64,000 bases of DNA from Tolypeutes matacus (GCA_026826555.1 JAKSZT010054304.1:33836485-33900484); one strand, 5' to 3'; counted from the stretch's first letter, positions 34,210 to 47,299 are shown. Notes: a model not told the origin generated them from the letters alone. A program made the numbers and translations.

Positions 34210-35618
34210 TCTATCCCATAGAGAAATGCCATATAGTAGTATTACCAAAATACTTAAGGATTTTTCTGTTTCTATTTTAACTTTAAGAATTAAAAAAATA
34301 TTTTTAGATAATATAAGATAAATATTATTAGTCATTTCTTGGGCTTTCATTCCTAATTTCTTTTCATCCATCCACTACTACTGTCCCAAACTCGGACATC
34401 AAAAAAAAATGTATGCATACTTTCTCCTTTTCACAGACCAAGCTGCTACCTCATAAATATGCTAATGAATGACACAAGATTTCCAGTTACAGTCACAGCA
34501 AGGCTGTTCCTCTCCTCCTGTTCCTCAACCCCACCCCAAGGGTCAAGGTGACAAACCTTGGGGCAACAGTCTGAAGAGTATCACCATAGAAATAAGATTG
34601 ATTTAGATAAACCCTGGACTAATCTGCAATGGCTGATGGTAATACCTTTTGTTAAATATAGCCTGAAAATACAAAAAGTTAAAAATCTAGAGTGCAGTCT
34701 CACAAATTTTTAATCCATACAGACTTCCTCAAATGTAAACTCTTCTTAAAAGCAAATGACAATATAGGAAAACCATGTGCGCTTCTCAATGTGAACTAGA
34801 TACCCAACAAAGTTTAAGAAATGAAACAAACATTACCCAGGAATTGAAAGGAAATGACTAAGTAAGTGTTGGGAAATGGTTCACAGATTTAGATATGACA
34901 ACTTGTAAAGAAGGGTGGCATTCCACACCTCCTCTCTGGACAGGGCTTACAGGATAGCCTATGAACTGTCATGAAAAATAAACCTGTGTTTGTCTTACTA
35001 AGGCCAATGACAAAGGAAGTTTGTCAGTGAATCTAACAGCTAATACAGTGAGTGAGGCTGCTGACGACAGTGAAAAAATGATTAATCTTCCTGGAACTCT
35101 CCATCAATGAGGTAGGAGTCACCGAAGAATTCATAGATCCAGGTTTCAGAGGGATTATCTTCTGCATGGCCCAAATAGATAAATAAAGAAAAAGAAAAGT
35201 GTAGATTTTTTAAAGGCAAATAAATAGATTTTTTCCTCTTGAATGGAAAAGATATGTGTTTGAATTTTAAAAAATTCTAAAGTAAATGAAAAGTTTTAGT
35301 GAAATAAAATAAAAGATTTTAAATATATCATAAGCACAGTAAATACCATTATTTTGTAATTGATAATGTTTTAAAACTGTCTTGCTTTATTGTTGTAACA
35401 TTAGCTTTATATAGTTATAAGTGCCAAGTTGCACAAAATCATGATAAATATAGTGTCAAATAAGTTGCTCAGAGTGAAGCCATTCAAATGGATTAATTTA
35501 ATTTCCAAACAGCCTTATAGCCAATCTGTATATATGTGTGTCTTCCTGGGTCAGACTGGAGGTTGGAATGGAGGCTACTCAAATTTCTTCTACAACAAGG
35601 ATGACTATTACTAAATTT
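34210..35618. other. Intergenic, nothing recognised
   Basis: AT-rich. No coding or repeat assignment made. Confidence 0.35.
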
Positions 35619-35619
35619 T

Positions 35620-36205
35620 TGGAAAAGGCAAACAGAAATAACGAGTGTTGGAGAAGATGTTGAGAAATTGAAACTTTAGTGTATTGGTGGTGGGAATGTA
35701 AAATGGTGCAGCCACTGTGGAAAGCAATATGGCCATTCCTCAAAAGTTAAATACAGAATTGCCATTTGACCTGGCAGTTCCATTTCTTGGTCTATACCCA
35801 AAGAGAGTGAAAATAGGATCACAGACTCATATTTGTACACCAATGTTTATAGCAGCATTATTCACTATAGCCAAAAGCTGGATACAACCCAACTGTCCAT
35901 CAATGAATGAATAAACAAAATGTGGTACATACATGCAATGGAATGTTATTTAGCCATAAGGAAAAATGAAGTTATGAGACATGCTCCAACATGGAAGAAA
36001 CTTGAAAACATTATGTTCAATGAAATAAGCAAAACACATAAGGACAAAAATTGTATGACATCCCTTATAAGAAATGACTAGAAACAGCAAATTCACAGAG
36101 ACAGAAAGCAGATTAGAGGTTACTGGGGAGAAGGAAAAGGAGAAATGGTAGACGATAGTGATTGTATTGAAAACAAATAGTAAATAAACAAATGCAAACT
36201 TAAAA
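35620..36205 (+). mobile_element. L1 3' end (end of ORF2 / 3' UTR)
   Basis: Carries the strongly conserved mammalian L1 3' text: GAGAAGATGTTGAGAAATTG, GGGAATGTAAAATGGTGCAG, ATAGCAGCATTATTCACTAT, CCAACTGTCCATCAATGAAT, GGAATGTTATTTAGCCATAA and AGAGGTTACTGGGGAGAAGG. It is 5'-truncated and ends in an A-rich AAATAAACAAATGCAAAC tail. Confidence 0.92.
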
Positions 36206-36875
36206 AAACTATTCTTCATTAATAATTCCCTGAAAGATAAGAAGCAAACCTTGTTTGACCATTGGATTGATGCCTAATGGAACAGAAAATATGGTCAGAG
36301 AAGTCCAATAATCCTAGAAGGGGAAGAGTTAGTGACTAGAATTTCTTCTCCCCTACAAAACACTGGAAATTCTGAGTCATTTAGTAATTGGTCTTTTTAT
36401 GGTATCATAAGACCTCTACATGATCCATTTTTCCTTATCTTTTACCAAATTTTATACTTTCCTATTTATAATGTCCTTTATGATTGTGTGCAACTTTCAG
36501 TATATAATCTTTTTAATCATTCATTAAAGAAAAAAAAAAAACTTATTGATGCCTACTATAAACTAATCTGCTAGAAGTAGAACACGTAGCCTATGCTACT
36601 CTTTGTAAGTATAGTGTATATTACAATATACAGTATTAGGAGTAAACTATTAATAGTTATGCTAATACCGAATTTTTATAAACAATAAATAGCAATTATA
36701 CAGATACTAATAAATCAATGCTGCTATTATTAAAATTAAAAATTGTCTACTTATCCAAATGATACTAATAGAACTTAAAAGCTTAACAGCTCTTAATTAA
36801 CACCTTACCTTCAGTGCCAAACTTGCTCATTATATTGCTAATAATACTTTAAAAATATATAACATTTAACCATTT
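36206..36875. other. AT-rich intergenic
   Basis: No repeat or coding sequence recognised. A 13-base A run lies at about 36530. Confidence 0.4.
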
Positions 36876-36879
36876 ACAA

Positions 36880-37090
36880 AGCAGCTTTCACATCATATGA
36901 ACATCACAATAAGATAGACTGTGTAGAAAAGTTCTTTTAAATAGAAATGATGCGTAGTTCAATCCATTTGCATTACAGAAGAGGAAGAACTGGAGACAAG
37001 TGACTTGGTAATGTCACTCAGCTTATTTTGGGACAGAACCAAGTTGAGACTTCAGACCCAACACATTTTCCTCTACACCAATGGCCTCAA
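36880..37090 (-). repeat. MIR SINE
   Basis: CATTACAGAAGAGGAAGAAC, GACTTGGTAATGTCACTCAG and GGACAGAACCAAGTTGAGAC follow the antisense MIR core and tRNA-related part. Confidence 0.65.
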
Positions 37091-37305
37091 CTAGATTAAC
37101 CTGTATTTTAAAAATACCTAACTATGACCAAATGAGTTTAAGGTCATATGACAAATAAGTGACAAAGCCAAATGTAAAACTCTCTTGCCCCTATGCCTCT
37201 TCTTTATCCATTACAGAAGTTTGCATATCATTTTACATACAAGAAGAATGGTTTCCCTCTACATTTAATAATGAAACTACTTTTAACCTTTAAAGAAGTC
37301 ATTTT

Positions 37306-37678
37306 TTTTTAATGTTTGGGTTTTTTGTAGATTTATGTTTTATTTACTTTATTTTTCTTTATCCTCCCCTTCCCCCAGATGGTTTGTTCGGCTGTCTGCT
37401 CATTGTTTGCTCGCCTCCTCCAGGAGTCACCAGGAACCGAACCCAGGACCTCCCACATGAGAGGTGGGTGCCTAGCAGACTGAGCCACAGCTGCTCCCCA
37501 TAGGCTGCTAAGTCTGCTGGCTTGTGGCCTCTGCTTGTTGAGGTGAGGGCAGAGTCTAGCTTGTTGCAGCAGGAAACGGCATCTGCTCATCTTCTTTTAG
37601 GAGGCACCGGACACGAACCCAGGACCTCCCATGTGGTAGGCGGGTGCCCAAGTAGTTGAAACACATCTGTTTCCCTGA
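37306..37678 (-). mobile_element. Dimeric DAS SINE with target duplication
   Basis: Two antisense heads: AGGAGTCACCAGGAACCGAA with ACCTCCCACATGAGAGG, and AGGAGGCACCGGACACGAAC with ACCTCCCATGTGGTAGG. GAAGTCATTTT (37295-37305) and GGAAGTCATTTT (37679-37690) flank it. Confidence 0.88.
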
Positions 37679-37859
37679 GGAAGTCATTTTAACGGAGGAC
37701 ATAGGCACTGGGTTTTATTGCCAGGCATTTGTAAATGTACTTTGGAACCAGGTAGATAAGTCAGGCCTGAAGGATAAGACGTTGGAGTCTTAGACTTTAG
37801 GCTAAGTTAAAGTGCATGAGCAAGTTAAAGCAGAAGGATAAGTTAGGTTACTCATGAAG

Positions 37860-38130
37860 AGTGTGTAATGTGGAGATATAGCAGAAGAGGCCAAGCATTG
37901 GTTGGAGGATATCAACATTTGAGAAACATATTGAGATCCAGAGTAAGAGACTGAGAAGGAGGAATTAACAGACATTAAGTTATAGAATTTGATGAGTATG
38001 CTGTTCTTAGAAAATAAGGAAGGAGATTTCAGAAATAAATTAAGGTCAAACAATTCAAAGGGCTAAAGAAATGTCAAATAAGAAGTTAAGAGGTCATTGG
38101 ATCTGGAGTTTCCAAAAATGCCTGGCTAAA
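37860..38130 (-). repeat. L2 LINE, antisense, diverged
   Basis: AAGAAATGTCAAATAAGAAG, TTAAGAGGTCATTGGATCTG and neighbouring purine-rich text follow the antisense L2 segment remembered as 'gagaggtcaagtaagatgag...ccattggatttgg'. Confidence 0.5.
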
Positions 38131-38373
38131 ATGTGTGCACTTTATTCTTAAATAAATGTGGAGTTTTTAAAAACCATTTTGTAAAGGAGAGTAACAATAT
38201 GAGAACTTTTTTTAAACAAATATAATCTGGCAATTTCATGAAGGATAGACTGAAGGGAGAAAAGATTTCAGGGAAGACATTGTAATTATGCAGATAAGAA
38301 AAAAGGATAACTGAAACTAGGAGCAGAAATGAGGAAAAAGAGGTAATCAATATTTTGGAGGGAAAAAGAAGCA

Positions 38374-38400
38374 AATATATATATATATATGTATATATAA
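38374..38400 (+). repeat. (TA)n microsatellite
   Basis: ATATATATATATATAT followed by GTATATATA. Confidence 0.9.
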
Positions 38401-38429
38401 TGCAGTCCTAGCCTTTGTGTGGAATCTAG

Positions 38430-39187
38430 TTGAGGAGAAAATTAATTCTTGTATGTTTAAAACTTAGTTAACAATACAAGTCTATATTTACTTGCTTTTG
38501 AGGAAATTCTACAGCAAGTACAGGTAATACTGACATCAGGGAAACCTTGGTAAAGAAATATGGGTATAGGCAGATCACTTAAGATACTTCTAATGTGTAT
38601 AAAAGCCAGACAGCAACTTTTTAGAGTTGAAAATAAAGCATTGGTTTAAAAGTTATTTATTAGCTTCCAGTAGGAAAATCAGTAATTAAGTGAGGTGGAG
38701 TTCGTCATTTAAATAGACATCTAGTCAAACCAGTAATGATGACCTCTTTTTATTTCTAAACAAAAAAAAAATGATTTTAAATGGCCTTATAGATGTAGTT
38801 ATATAAATACTTTGGCTAAGATTGCAGTGTTCAATGACCATTGACTGGACTCTCTGAGGCAATGCCTTACAATGTCCCCTGGAGTGCCAAAACCTGAGAT
38901 TGACAGACAACTTATTTCCAGACTCTAAGCATTAATTCCGCTATCCCAACACCTCATGGAGCTGATTTAGGAATCACAATCTTTGGATAATGTGGTTGAC
39001 AACTTGAAAAAGAACAAAAACTGTCTGCCTGAGAGGAAGTAGAAAGATTTTAATCCTTCCTCAGTGCCTGCCCCTAGGTATAGAATCAAGAAACTTTGTT
39101 GAGGCTACCAGAGTACTGTTTCCTCAGTCTCTTTTTATACACACAGGTAGAGATTCTAACTTCCTCCCGTCAAGCAAATGAACAGAC
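38430..39187. other. Intergenic, nothing recognised
   Basis: No assignment possible. Confidence 0.4.
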
Positions 39188-39199
39188 AAAAACAAGCAA

Positions 39200-40333
39200 G
39201 ACTCCCAGGGATGAGCCTTCCTGGTACCAAGGGATTACTACCAAGAACCAGCTAGCAATGCAACTGTAAAAAGACCTTGAACAAAAGGTGAGTAGGGTAA
39301 AGACAAATGAGTTTATATGTCTAAGAGACTTCAAAGTGAGTCAGGAGGTCATTTCAGAGGTTACGTTTATGCACGTTTCAGCAGGAACTCATTGACTGCC
39401 AAAGTAAATATTACCTCAAATAGCAGGGCTCCTGAGTGCTCTGGAGACATCCAGACACTATAGGCAGGGCAGAGAGTTCAGGAGTTTGGCACCCTGCCAG
39501 TGGGCCCTACTTTGGAATTTACGCTCCCTAGTGTGATAGAATTGGACTCACTTGTGTTTTCTCTACACATGGTTCTGCTGCCCCTCTAGTTGAACCTATA
39601 GTTAGTACTAGAGTTGATGGTTGTATGTCCAAGAGACTTAAATCTTTGGGCTGTCCATGTGCCAGTTGGGTCCTGAATTTCAAGAGTTGCAACACCCACT
39701 CTCCAATTCATTGGACTCACCCAGGATAACTAACAAGGAGATGATGACTGACAACGACCATCTCAAGGAACAGAGAGAGTCTGCAACTGCAAGCAAGAAA
39801 GTCCCATCCATCTGCCCCATGGGATCTAAGACCCCTTTCAATTAAAGGTGGAGTGAGCATCACCATCACAGAATCCTCAGGATTGGGGAATGAACGATGG
39901 ACTAGAGTAAACTTACAGTTGTTCTACTGTAGACTTGTTGTGATCCTAGCAATGGAAGAACTTTTAACATGGATGTGGAAGCAGTGGCCACTGGAGGTTC
40001 TGAGGGGAGGAAGAGGGAAAAATAGGTGTAATTTGGGGGCATTTTTGGGACTTGGAAATTATCCTGAATGACATTGCAGTGACAGATACAGGCCATTGAA
40101 TATTTTGTAATAACTTACAAAAATGTGCGTAAGAGAGTATAAACTACAATGTAAACTATAATCATCGCTTAGTTTCAATGCTCCAAGATGTGTTCATCAA
40201 TTGTGGTAAATGTTCCATACTAATGAAGGATGTTGTTGATGTGGGAAAATGTGGGAGGGCTAAGGAGCAGGGCATATGGGAATCCCCTATATTTTTTGTG
40301 TAACATTTATATAGTCTAAGTTTCTTTTTAAAA
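39200..40333 (+). mobile_element. 1.13-kb poly(A) retrotransposon of the recurring family, with exact 12-bp target duplication
   Basis: Flanked by identical AAAAACAAGCAA 12-mers (39188-39199 and 40334-40345). It ends with TAACATTTATATAGTCTAAG, a T run and an A tract, so it was copied from a polyadenylated RNA by L1-type target priming. The interior matches the reverse complements of 54650-55870, 23777-24364 and 1-175. I see no reverse transcriptase motif. It carries short open stretches (39657-39845, 39853-40071) that are paralleled in the other copies. It could be a long 3' untranslated region of a xenarthran L1 subfamily, or a non-autonomous passenger. Confidence 0.82.
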
Positions 40334-40345
40334 AAAAACAAGCAA

Positions 40346-41505
40346 AGAAGGAATCTGAGGGGGTTGGAAGAAAAGCATTACATCCTGGGAGGTAGAGTAC
40401 CAACAAGTTAAGCATCATGGATGACTTGGAGGAGGAAGCAGACAGAAGCCTTTTGGGATTGGGGAGAGTTACAGCATTCTATGCTTTTCACTACTTCAGA
40501 GAGACAGAGGACCAAGTAATAGGGATAGAAAATCCTCCATACAGTAGAGTCTTATCAGGTAAATGCCTTCAAGATGCTAGAAATTGGACCAGGAATTAAA
40601 CACATCAACATAGCCTCAAGCTGTAGATGAAGAAGGGTAATTCCTTTCCTGTCCCTGGACTATCTCATCTCTGTTGCTACATATGATTATGTAGGGTGTA
40701 TTCTGTTTCAAGGCACCTGGCCAAGGTGAGGGAGGACACTAGTCACAGTTGATATCCTAGTGAGACCACATCAGTTTGGAAGAAATGGGGAACATGGAAC
40801 AGATTTCTAATTGTTCAGTCAAGAAATATCCTTTCCTCAACATCACAGAGGAAGTGTTTGCTCGCAGGCAGCCCTGCATCTCATCCATTCCCATGGTTCA
40901 ATTATTGTTTATATATTGATTTCTTCTAACCAAATAAATGTTTTAAGCTTCAGACCATACCCACAACCAATTGCTATTGGACAGCAAAAGGTTGGCAGAA
41001 AGCTTCTGGGAAAGATCTACCTCAATTTTAAGAGAAAGATGAGTAAATGTCTTCTCTATTTCTACTAGATGTGAGTAAGAAACTGGATGTCACAAGAATC
41101 CTTCTTGTTACCTCAAGAAGAACAGCTTCTGGAAAGTTGATGCTATGAACCACAGAGCAGAGGTGAAAAGAACCCGGATTCTGGATAACATCACTTAGCT
41201 GTTTTATCAACCAATCCTGAAGACAACTGCATGTCAATCTCCTTTTGTGTGAACTAACAAATTTCTTCACTGTTTATGTCAGTTTGAATTGGGTCAATAA
41301 TTGAAGTTAAAACATCCTAACCAAAACATCATGTGCTCTCCACAAGGTATTTGATTGTGGAGAGGACTTTGCATGAACCATCCACATTTCACACTAAAGG
41401 GTCAGACCCAACACTTAGTCCTATTACAAAGTTGCCCTAACTAGGGACATAAGACCCATGGATTTTCTTTTGTCCAATTCATCTACATATGATGACAATA
41501 GTGTT
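40346..41505. other. Intergenic, nothing recognised
   Basis: No repeat or gene assignment possible. Confidence 0.4.
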
Positions 41506-41509
41506 ACTA

Positions 41510-41690
41510 AGTGGGGGTGTTAGAATCCTAGCTCTACCACTCAGTAGCTGTGTAACCTTGAGAAAGTCACCTAGGTTCTCTGGGCCTCAATTTCTTTGCC
41601 TGCACATAGATAGAATAATAGTACCTCTCTGAAAGGGTTACTTTCAGAATCAAATGAAATGATTCATGTATACTAGTTAGGACTTATCAT
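41510..41690 (+). repeat. MIR SINE
   Basis: A clear MIR: ATCCTAGCTCTACCACTCAG, TAGCTGTGTAACCTTGAGAA, AGTCACCTAGGTTCTCTGGG, CCTCAATTTCTTTGCCTGCA, then TGAAAGGGTTACTTTCAGAA. Confidence 0.9.
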
Positions 41691-42785
41691 TTATAAGAAG
41701 TGCAGAAAATAACTGTGACTTAACAATATAGAAGCTTCATTCACTCTCACATTCAAAGACCCAAAATTCATTCCAGGATAGACATGGCCCTCTGTGATGT
41801 CAGGGTCCATGCTCCTTCTACCTTCTTGCCCCATTCCCAAGTTTCCCTCATGGTACATGAGGATACTTGGAGCTCCAACTGATCATTCCATTCAGGAAGG
41901 TAGAAGAAGAAAAGAAGAGCCTGCTCCTATTCCTTAAGGACATTTCCAGAAGTCACACATACCCCTTCTGCTGCATTCAGTTCTCAATTTCATGTACTGA
42001 AAATAATATTATCATAGGAAAGAACATTGCATCTTAGGATTCCTTTATAAACTCATTTCAGTTACAAGTTTTGCAAATCACAGCATTCCAAGTAATTATT
42101 GTTTAGAATGTGAATTCTAAATGCCACTGTATGAGAAAGGAAAGTGATTACTTTTCCCTGACTCACCTAGTGGTATCTGAAAAATAAAATGTTTCTCAAA
42201 TTTGCTCTTTTAACTAATAACACTAGCAATATGTCTTGTCAAGTATTTGAGGTTTTAATACAAATGGATACTATGAGAAAGGAACACATAGTCTAGAAAA
42301 TATATATCTTTGTCCAAATTTATTTATCCTGCAAGGAAAGATAAGGTAGCTAACACTTGCCATCATATGGCTTGGAAATCTAAAAACAGCCTTTTCACAA
42401 AAGGCAATATTTCTAAAACAAAAAGTAGAGAAGTTGGTAAGCAGATAATTTAGTCTTCTGGTTTTATCCTTGATTATCTGGTAGTACAAGTTGAGCATGA
42501 ATAAGAATTTGGTTGGAGAGGTTTGTAGTCAACTCATAGTTTTATTATGAGAAATGGGCGTTTCCACTAAAAATATACTTTGGGTTTGTTCAAATGTGAA
42601 AGGAAGGAAAAAGAAGAGTCAAAGAAGGAAAAGAGAAAAAAAAGGGAAGAGAATTTTTATCTGATACTTATAGGAAACTTGAGAATTTTGAGAATCTTCA
42701 GGAGAGGAAGAGTCCAATGTTTTGTGCTGGCAGAAAACAAAAAATTTGTTCTCATATCTTCTCAGATGCAAGTTAGCTAGATAGG
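41691..42785. other. Intergenic, nothing recognised
   Basis: No assignment possible. The ORF-like purine run near 42600-42650 (AGGAAGGAAAAAGAAGAG) is low complexity. Confidence 0.4.
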
Positions 42786-42788
42786 AAG

Positions 42789-43487
42789 TTATTTTAGTTT
42801 GTAAAAGAATGCTGATGCTAAGTACTAGAAATCTGTTGGCTTTTATAAAGGGGGTTTATTTGGGGTAAAAGCATACAGTCCCAAAGCCATGAAAAGTCCA
42901 AACCAAGGCACCATCAGAGATGCTTTCTCACCAAAGTCAGCTACTGTTGATCCTGGCATGTTCCCACATGATGAAGTAAGATGGCCACTGATCTCTGCGG
43001 AGGTTTCAACTTTCCCCTCCAGAATCTACCGTCTCTTGGAGCTCATCTTTGAGAAACCAGGCCTAGGGCTTGTCTCTTTCCAAGCCTGTTCTGCTCTTTT
43101 CCCAAGTTCAGTTGTAAGCTATAAGGCACATAGCACGGCTGGTCTCTCTTAAGTTGCTCCATGGGCCCAGCCTCTTAGGGGCTTCATGCTTAAGAGATTT
43201 CCTTTCTTACATGGCAGGATCAAACACGGTGGCTTCCTTTTTCCTCTGTCTGTCCCTGTGAGTCCATTTATATCAGACCCAGCAAGGGGGTGGGGACTCA
43301 ACCTGAGTCGCACCTCACTGACATAGTCCAATCAAAAGCCCCAAAGTAATCCCAGCAAGTAATCCAATTAAAGACACCTCGACTGAATTTAATGCAATCA
43401 AAGGATAGCACACCCAGAGAAACAGATTAGTTTAGAATCATAATCTTTCTCTTTGGGGGATTCATAAAATAATCTCAAACTGCCACA
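42789..43487 (-). mobile_element. Solo LTR of a lineage-type ERV/MaLR-like family (copy 1)
   Basis: Shares its whole length with 45453-46107. On plus, both have AAATCTGTTGGCTTTTATAA near the left end and CAAGGGGGTGGGGACTCAAC in the middle, and both finish (A/C)TGCCACA. In the minus sense this gives a TGTGGCA start and a TATA-like element near the middle. It is flanked by GAAG (42785-42788) and GAAA (43488-43491), a weak duplication. No gag/pol/env sequence is attached. Confidence 0.7.
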
Positions 43488-43491
43488 GAAA

Positions 43492-45450
43492 CCTAGCTCA
43501 ATCATACACTATCTGGTCATGTTCTAGAGGGACAGTTTGATCTTAAATTATTAGAAATGTTTATCACCCCCTTTCCATGTCCAGTGGCTCTATAAGTTAA
43601 GCATTCTAATTTAACAATTTGTAGATGTGGCCAGCTTCAGGAGTTGCCATACTTACCTACAACATGCTTTACTGGAAAATTTTCCAACCTTTCAACAAAG
43701 CCTTAAAAATGTAAAAATACTAGTTGAAAATATTCACAAAAATGAGTGCCCTAGGAACTAAAGTTTCTCAAGTTATTCAAATTCCAAAGTACATAACACT
43801 GTATAAGGGTATCCCTGATCAAAGGAGTACTTCTCCTTCTCTTGTCTCATCTCTGACATTCTGTTCCTCATTTGTTATTGTGGCATGTCAAAATGGAGTC
43901 TATTGCAACATGAAAAGTAAAAGTTATGCTAGAAGATTAACATTTCACAAAAAACCAGCCCAGGAGTGACTGAATTTTTAAATTCAGAGTCTATAAATCA
44001 GGAGGTTCTTCAAGTCCCCAAGATTTTAGCAGAAATAAAAGACCTGGGGAAAATATTCTGAATGCTTTCCTATTGTTAACGATACATTTGTTTAGAAGTG
44101 ACAACAGATCTGACTCAAATGGCTCAAAAAAAAGAAAAGAAAAGAAAATATAAATGTCCAGAGCTAGTGTTGAGTTCAGTCATGATGACTTGGGATTTGA
44201 TCCAGAAGTCCACTGTGTATCTGTTTCTCTGTGTTCTCTCAGTTCTGCCTCCTCCTTGTGTCAGCATTCTCCTTTCTTTGGCTTCCTTTATGGCAGTAAG
44301 ATTTACAGCAGTTCCAGACCTCACATTGTCATGCCACAGTATCTGGACGAAGTGGAGATATGTCTCCCCATCACTCTCCCAAAAGGAATTCAGGTATCTC
44401 CCCAAATCTTCCACTTAGAATCTCTTCACCTCATTTACTTTAGTTAGGGTCAAGGCCTATTCTTAAACCAATCACTGTTACCAGGAATAAGGGCTTTGCT
44501 GATTGTCAATAGGACACTTTCCTGGATGTGGGGGTGAACTCATACCCAACCCTCACCCCCCAAAATGGTTAAGAATGTTGAAGAAGTTCTCCAATAGGAA
44601 TATCTAGATGCTGGTCAAAAAGGGGAAGGGAGGTTAATGGGGGTCAAGGAAAAATTCTGATGCCAATTCATGCCCACCACAATTAACTAAAAAAAATTTA
44701 TTGCAGAAACGAGTTCTAACTAGACCAAACAAAAAACAAGCAAACAAAACTTTATTATTAGGATTCAGAATTGTCCCTAAGGCTTAAAGGCATGAATGCT
44801 ACCAAATTTTCAGAAGAGTCTGAAACCAGGCCTAGAGAATCATTTGAATTTTCTGTCTCTCTTTCTTTCTCCTCTCTCATGTGCATATGATTTCTTTTTC
44901 TCCCGCTTGCTCTCAAGACTGGCTTCTTTGTTCTTCAATCTGCATGGAAGACTTCCAATGGTTCCTAACTAGATATAAGGTCCAGTTCCCAGAGGAAATG
45001 AATCTTATCCTCTGGGTCTCCATTCTAGACTTCCAGGAAAGAGACTAACTGACTGAGTTTGAATCAGGTGACTCTCCCTGGTCATAGGGTGAAGTTATGT
45101 TTTATGAAGTGCTCTTATGTGCTCGCTTTTGTGACTCTGTGGATGGTGGGATCATGAGGCAGTTCCCAGAGAAACAATGGCTGAAAACGACCATGCAGTA
45201 GGTGTCCAGTGTATGCCCACTAAAATATGTTTTGCCTGATATTGAGCACATGAGACATTTAGAGCATAAACTTTGTTCTAAAATTGAAAATGCTTACGAA
45301 AATAAGCAAGCTATAAAACTGGGACTTCAAAGAAAGAGGCAAAAAATATAAAATGAGATCATTAAAAAGATTTTTTAAATACTTGATAATTTATTGTAAG
45401 TAAAGCAATGTATGAATTTATGTTTATTATTACTATTGTTATTATGGGCT
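43492..45450. other. Intergenic between two related LTRs, nothing recognised
   Basis: Nearly 2 kb with no retroviral gene motif. The two flanking LTRs differ too much to be the pair of one provirus, so this is ordinary intergenic DNA. Frames at 44098-44447 look incidental. Confidence 0.45.
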
Positions 45451-45452
45451 GG

Positions 45453-46107
45453 TGTATTGGTCAGCCAAAGTGGTGCTGATGCCAAGAACCAGAAATCTGT
45501 TGGCTTTTATAAAGGGTATTTTTGGGGGGTGAAATCTTACAGTTACAAAGCCCTAAAGAGTCCAACTCAAGGTTACTTCCTTATCAAATTATGTTGTGGC
45601 TCGTTGAAGCAAGATAGCGGGTGAGGTCAGTGAGGATCAGCCTTCCTCTCCTCTTAAGGTTCCGTGGATCCAGCTTCTTCTGATCTCAGCTGTAGGCTGG
45701 TATAGGACTCGTCTCTCTTTCCGGGTCTCATTTCTTTCTGGGCTCAGCTTCTCTGCTTTCTTTACAAGGCCAGCTATAAACTATCAGGCGAATGGCTCAT
45801 CTCTCTTCCCAGGGCCTCTGCGGTGTCTATGGAGCTGTCTCTCTTCCTCTATGTATCTTCTCTGTGTATCTTCTTCTGTGTACTTGTTTGAGCGTCCACT
45901 TATATAGCTCACCAAGGGGGTGGGGACTCAACCCTGCACACCCTAATGACACGGTCAAATCAAAACCCTAATCTTGATTTAATCAAGTAAATATAAAGCC
46001 TTTGAATTTAAATCCGTCAAAGGGTATCATGCCCAGAGGAACAGACAAGTTTACAAACATAATCAATATCTCTTTTTGGAATTCATAAATAATATCAAAA
46101 TGCCACA
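45453..46107 (-). mobile_element. Solo LTR of the same family (copy 2)
   Basis: On plus, begins TGTATTGGTCAGCCAAAGTG and ends AATATCAAAATGCCACA, i.e. TGTGGC...AATACA in the minus sense. A minus-strand TATA (complement of CTTATATAGC, about 45899) precedes a pyrimidine-rich region. Flanks GCTGG and GCTAA are only partly alike. Confidence 0.72.
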
Positions 46108-46124
46108 GCTAACAAGAGATCCTT

Positions 46125-46412
46125 CCTTTCTTTTTGAATTTTACATAAACTGCTAAATGAGTCTGCCTATGGAGTAGATTAGCACCGTTCTGTGGACTTC
46201 CAGCTTCTGTCTGCTCCTGATGGTTTCTCTTTCTGTGTCCAATTTCCTTTTCTTTAAAGAACTTCAGCCCTATTGGATTAAGGCCCACTCTCATTCAGTT
46301 TGGGCACATCTTAACTAAGCACATTTTCAAACATCCTGTGTACAAATGGGTTCACACCCACAGGACCAGGGGTTGGGACGTGATTTATGAGGAACATGAT
46401 TCAATCCCCAAT
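46125..46412 (-). repeat. MaLR (MLT1-type) LTR fragment
   Basis: Antisense MaLR order: CTGATGGTTTCTCTTTCTGT, CCTATTGGATTAAGGCCCAC, CACATCTTAACTAAG, and ATGATTCAATCCCCA near the end. It abuts the preceding LTR. Confidence 0.6.
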
Positions 46413-46439
46413 ATACACATACACACATGCAGACACATA

Positions 46440-47250
46440 TATTTTGCCTCTTCTGCATCTTCAAACATCTTTTGGTAACAGCATGCTGGTTTTTCTTAAG
46501 GAACCATTGTCCCCCAGTTTTGAGTACATATGGTTATGGGGGTTAATCACATCTCCTAGCTTAAAGATGCCATGTAAGCCAGGCTGTCTAATAAAAACAA
46601 TAACACTTTGCTCTGGCCACTGATTGGTAAAGGATGGTATGGGACTTAAATCAGTGTAAACAGACACAACACCATTCAATCCCAGGACTTTTGATGTAAC
46701 TGCTGAAGAAGAGGTATGTTTCCACTGGGAGAACTGTCATCTCAACTTCATGGAGGGACTGCATACCAGCACAGACAAAAGCATTTGAGATATTGAGAGA
46801 CTGAGTCTTAATGACATCAGTTGAGCTCCTGGTCCACATGCTTGCAGCCAGCTATGTCTAGAAACTTTTACCATAAATATTATTTTATGCTTAAATCAGT
46901 TGAGTTGGATTTCTTTCATTTAAATCTAAAGAGTGGTGGTCTACACAGTACATAGCAGGAATGTTGACTATCATCTCTGCTATCAATATCTATTAAATTA
47001 TCATCTTACTGGTGACCTAACCTAAAGCTTTTCCAAATTAGTGTTCTGAGCTCATTTAACCAACCTCAACTCCTTTCATTTTAAGTAACCACTTATTCAA
47101 TAATTACTAATCCTCTTACATGTCTGCTTCTTGGCTGAAGTCAGTTTCCTAATCACACTATCACAAGAGCTATTAACTCTTACTCAATGATTGTTCAATA
47201 AGCTAATACAAATGGTTTATTTTTCAGAACTAACTGATAAATCCATTCAA
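46440..47250. other. Intergenic, nothing recognised
   Basis: No assignment possible. Confidence 0.4.
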
Positions 47251-47299
47251 AAATACTTTTTCATTTGAAAAATAATCATTCTTATTTTTTCAAAATTAT

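Noticed and set aside
43488..45452. Interior of a provirus bounded by two LTRs
   Set aside because: The LTRs are too different to be a pair and no gag, pol or env motif is seen between them.
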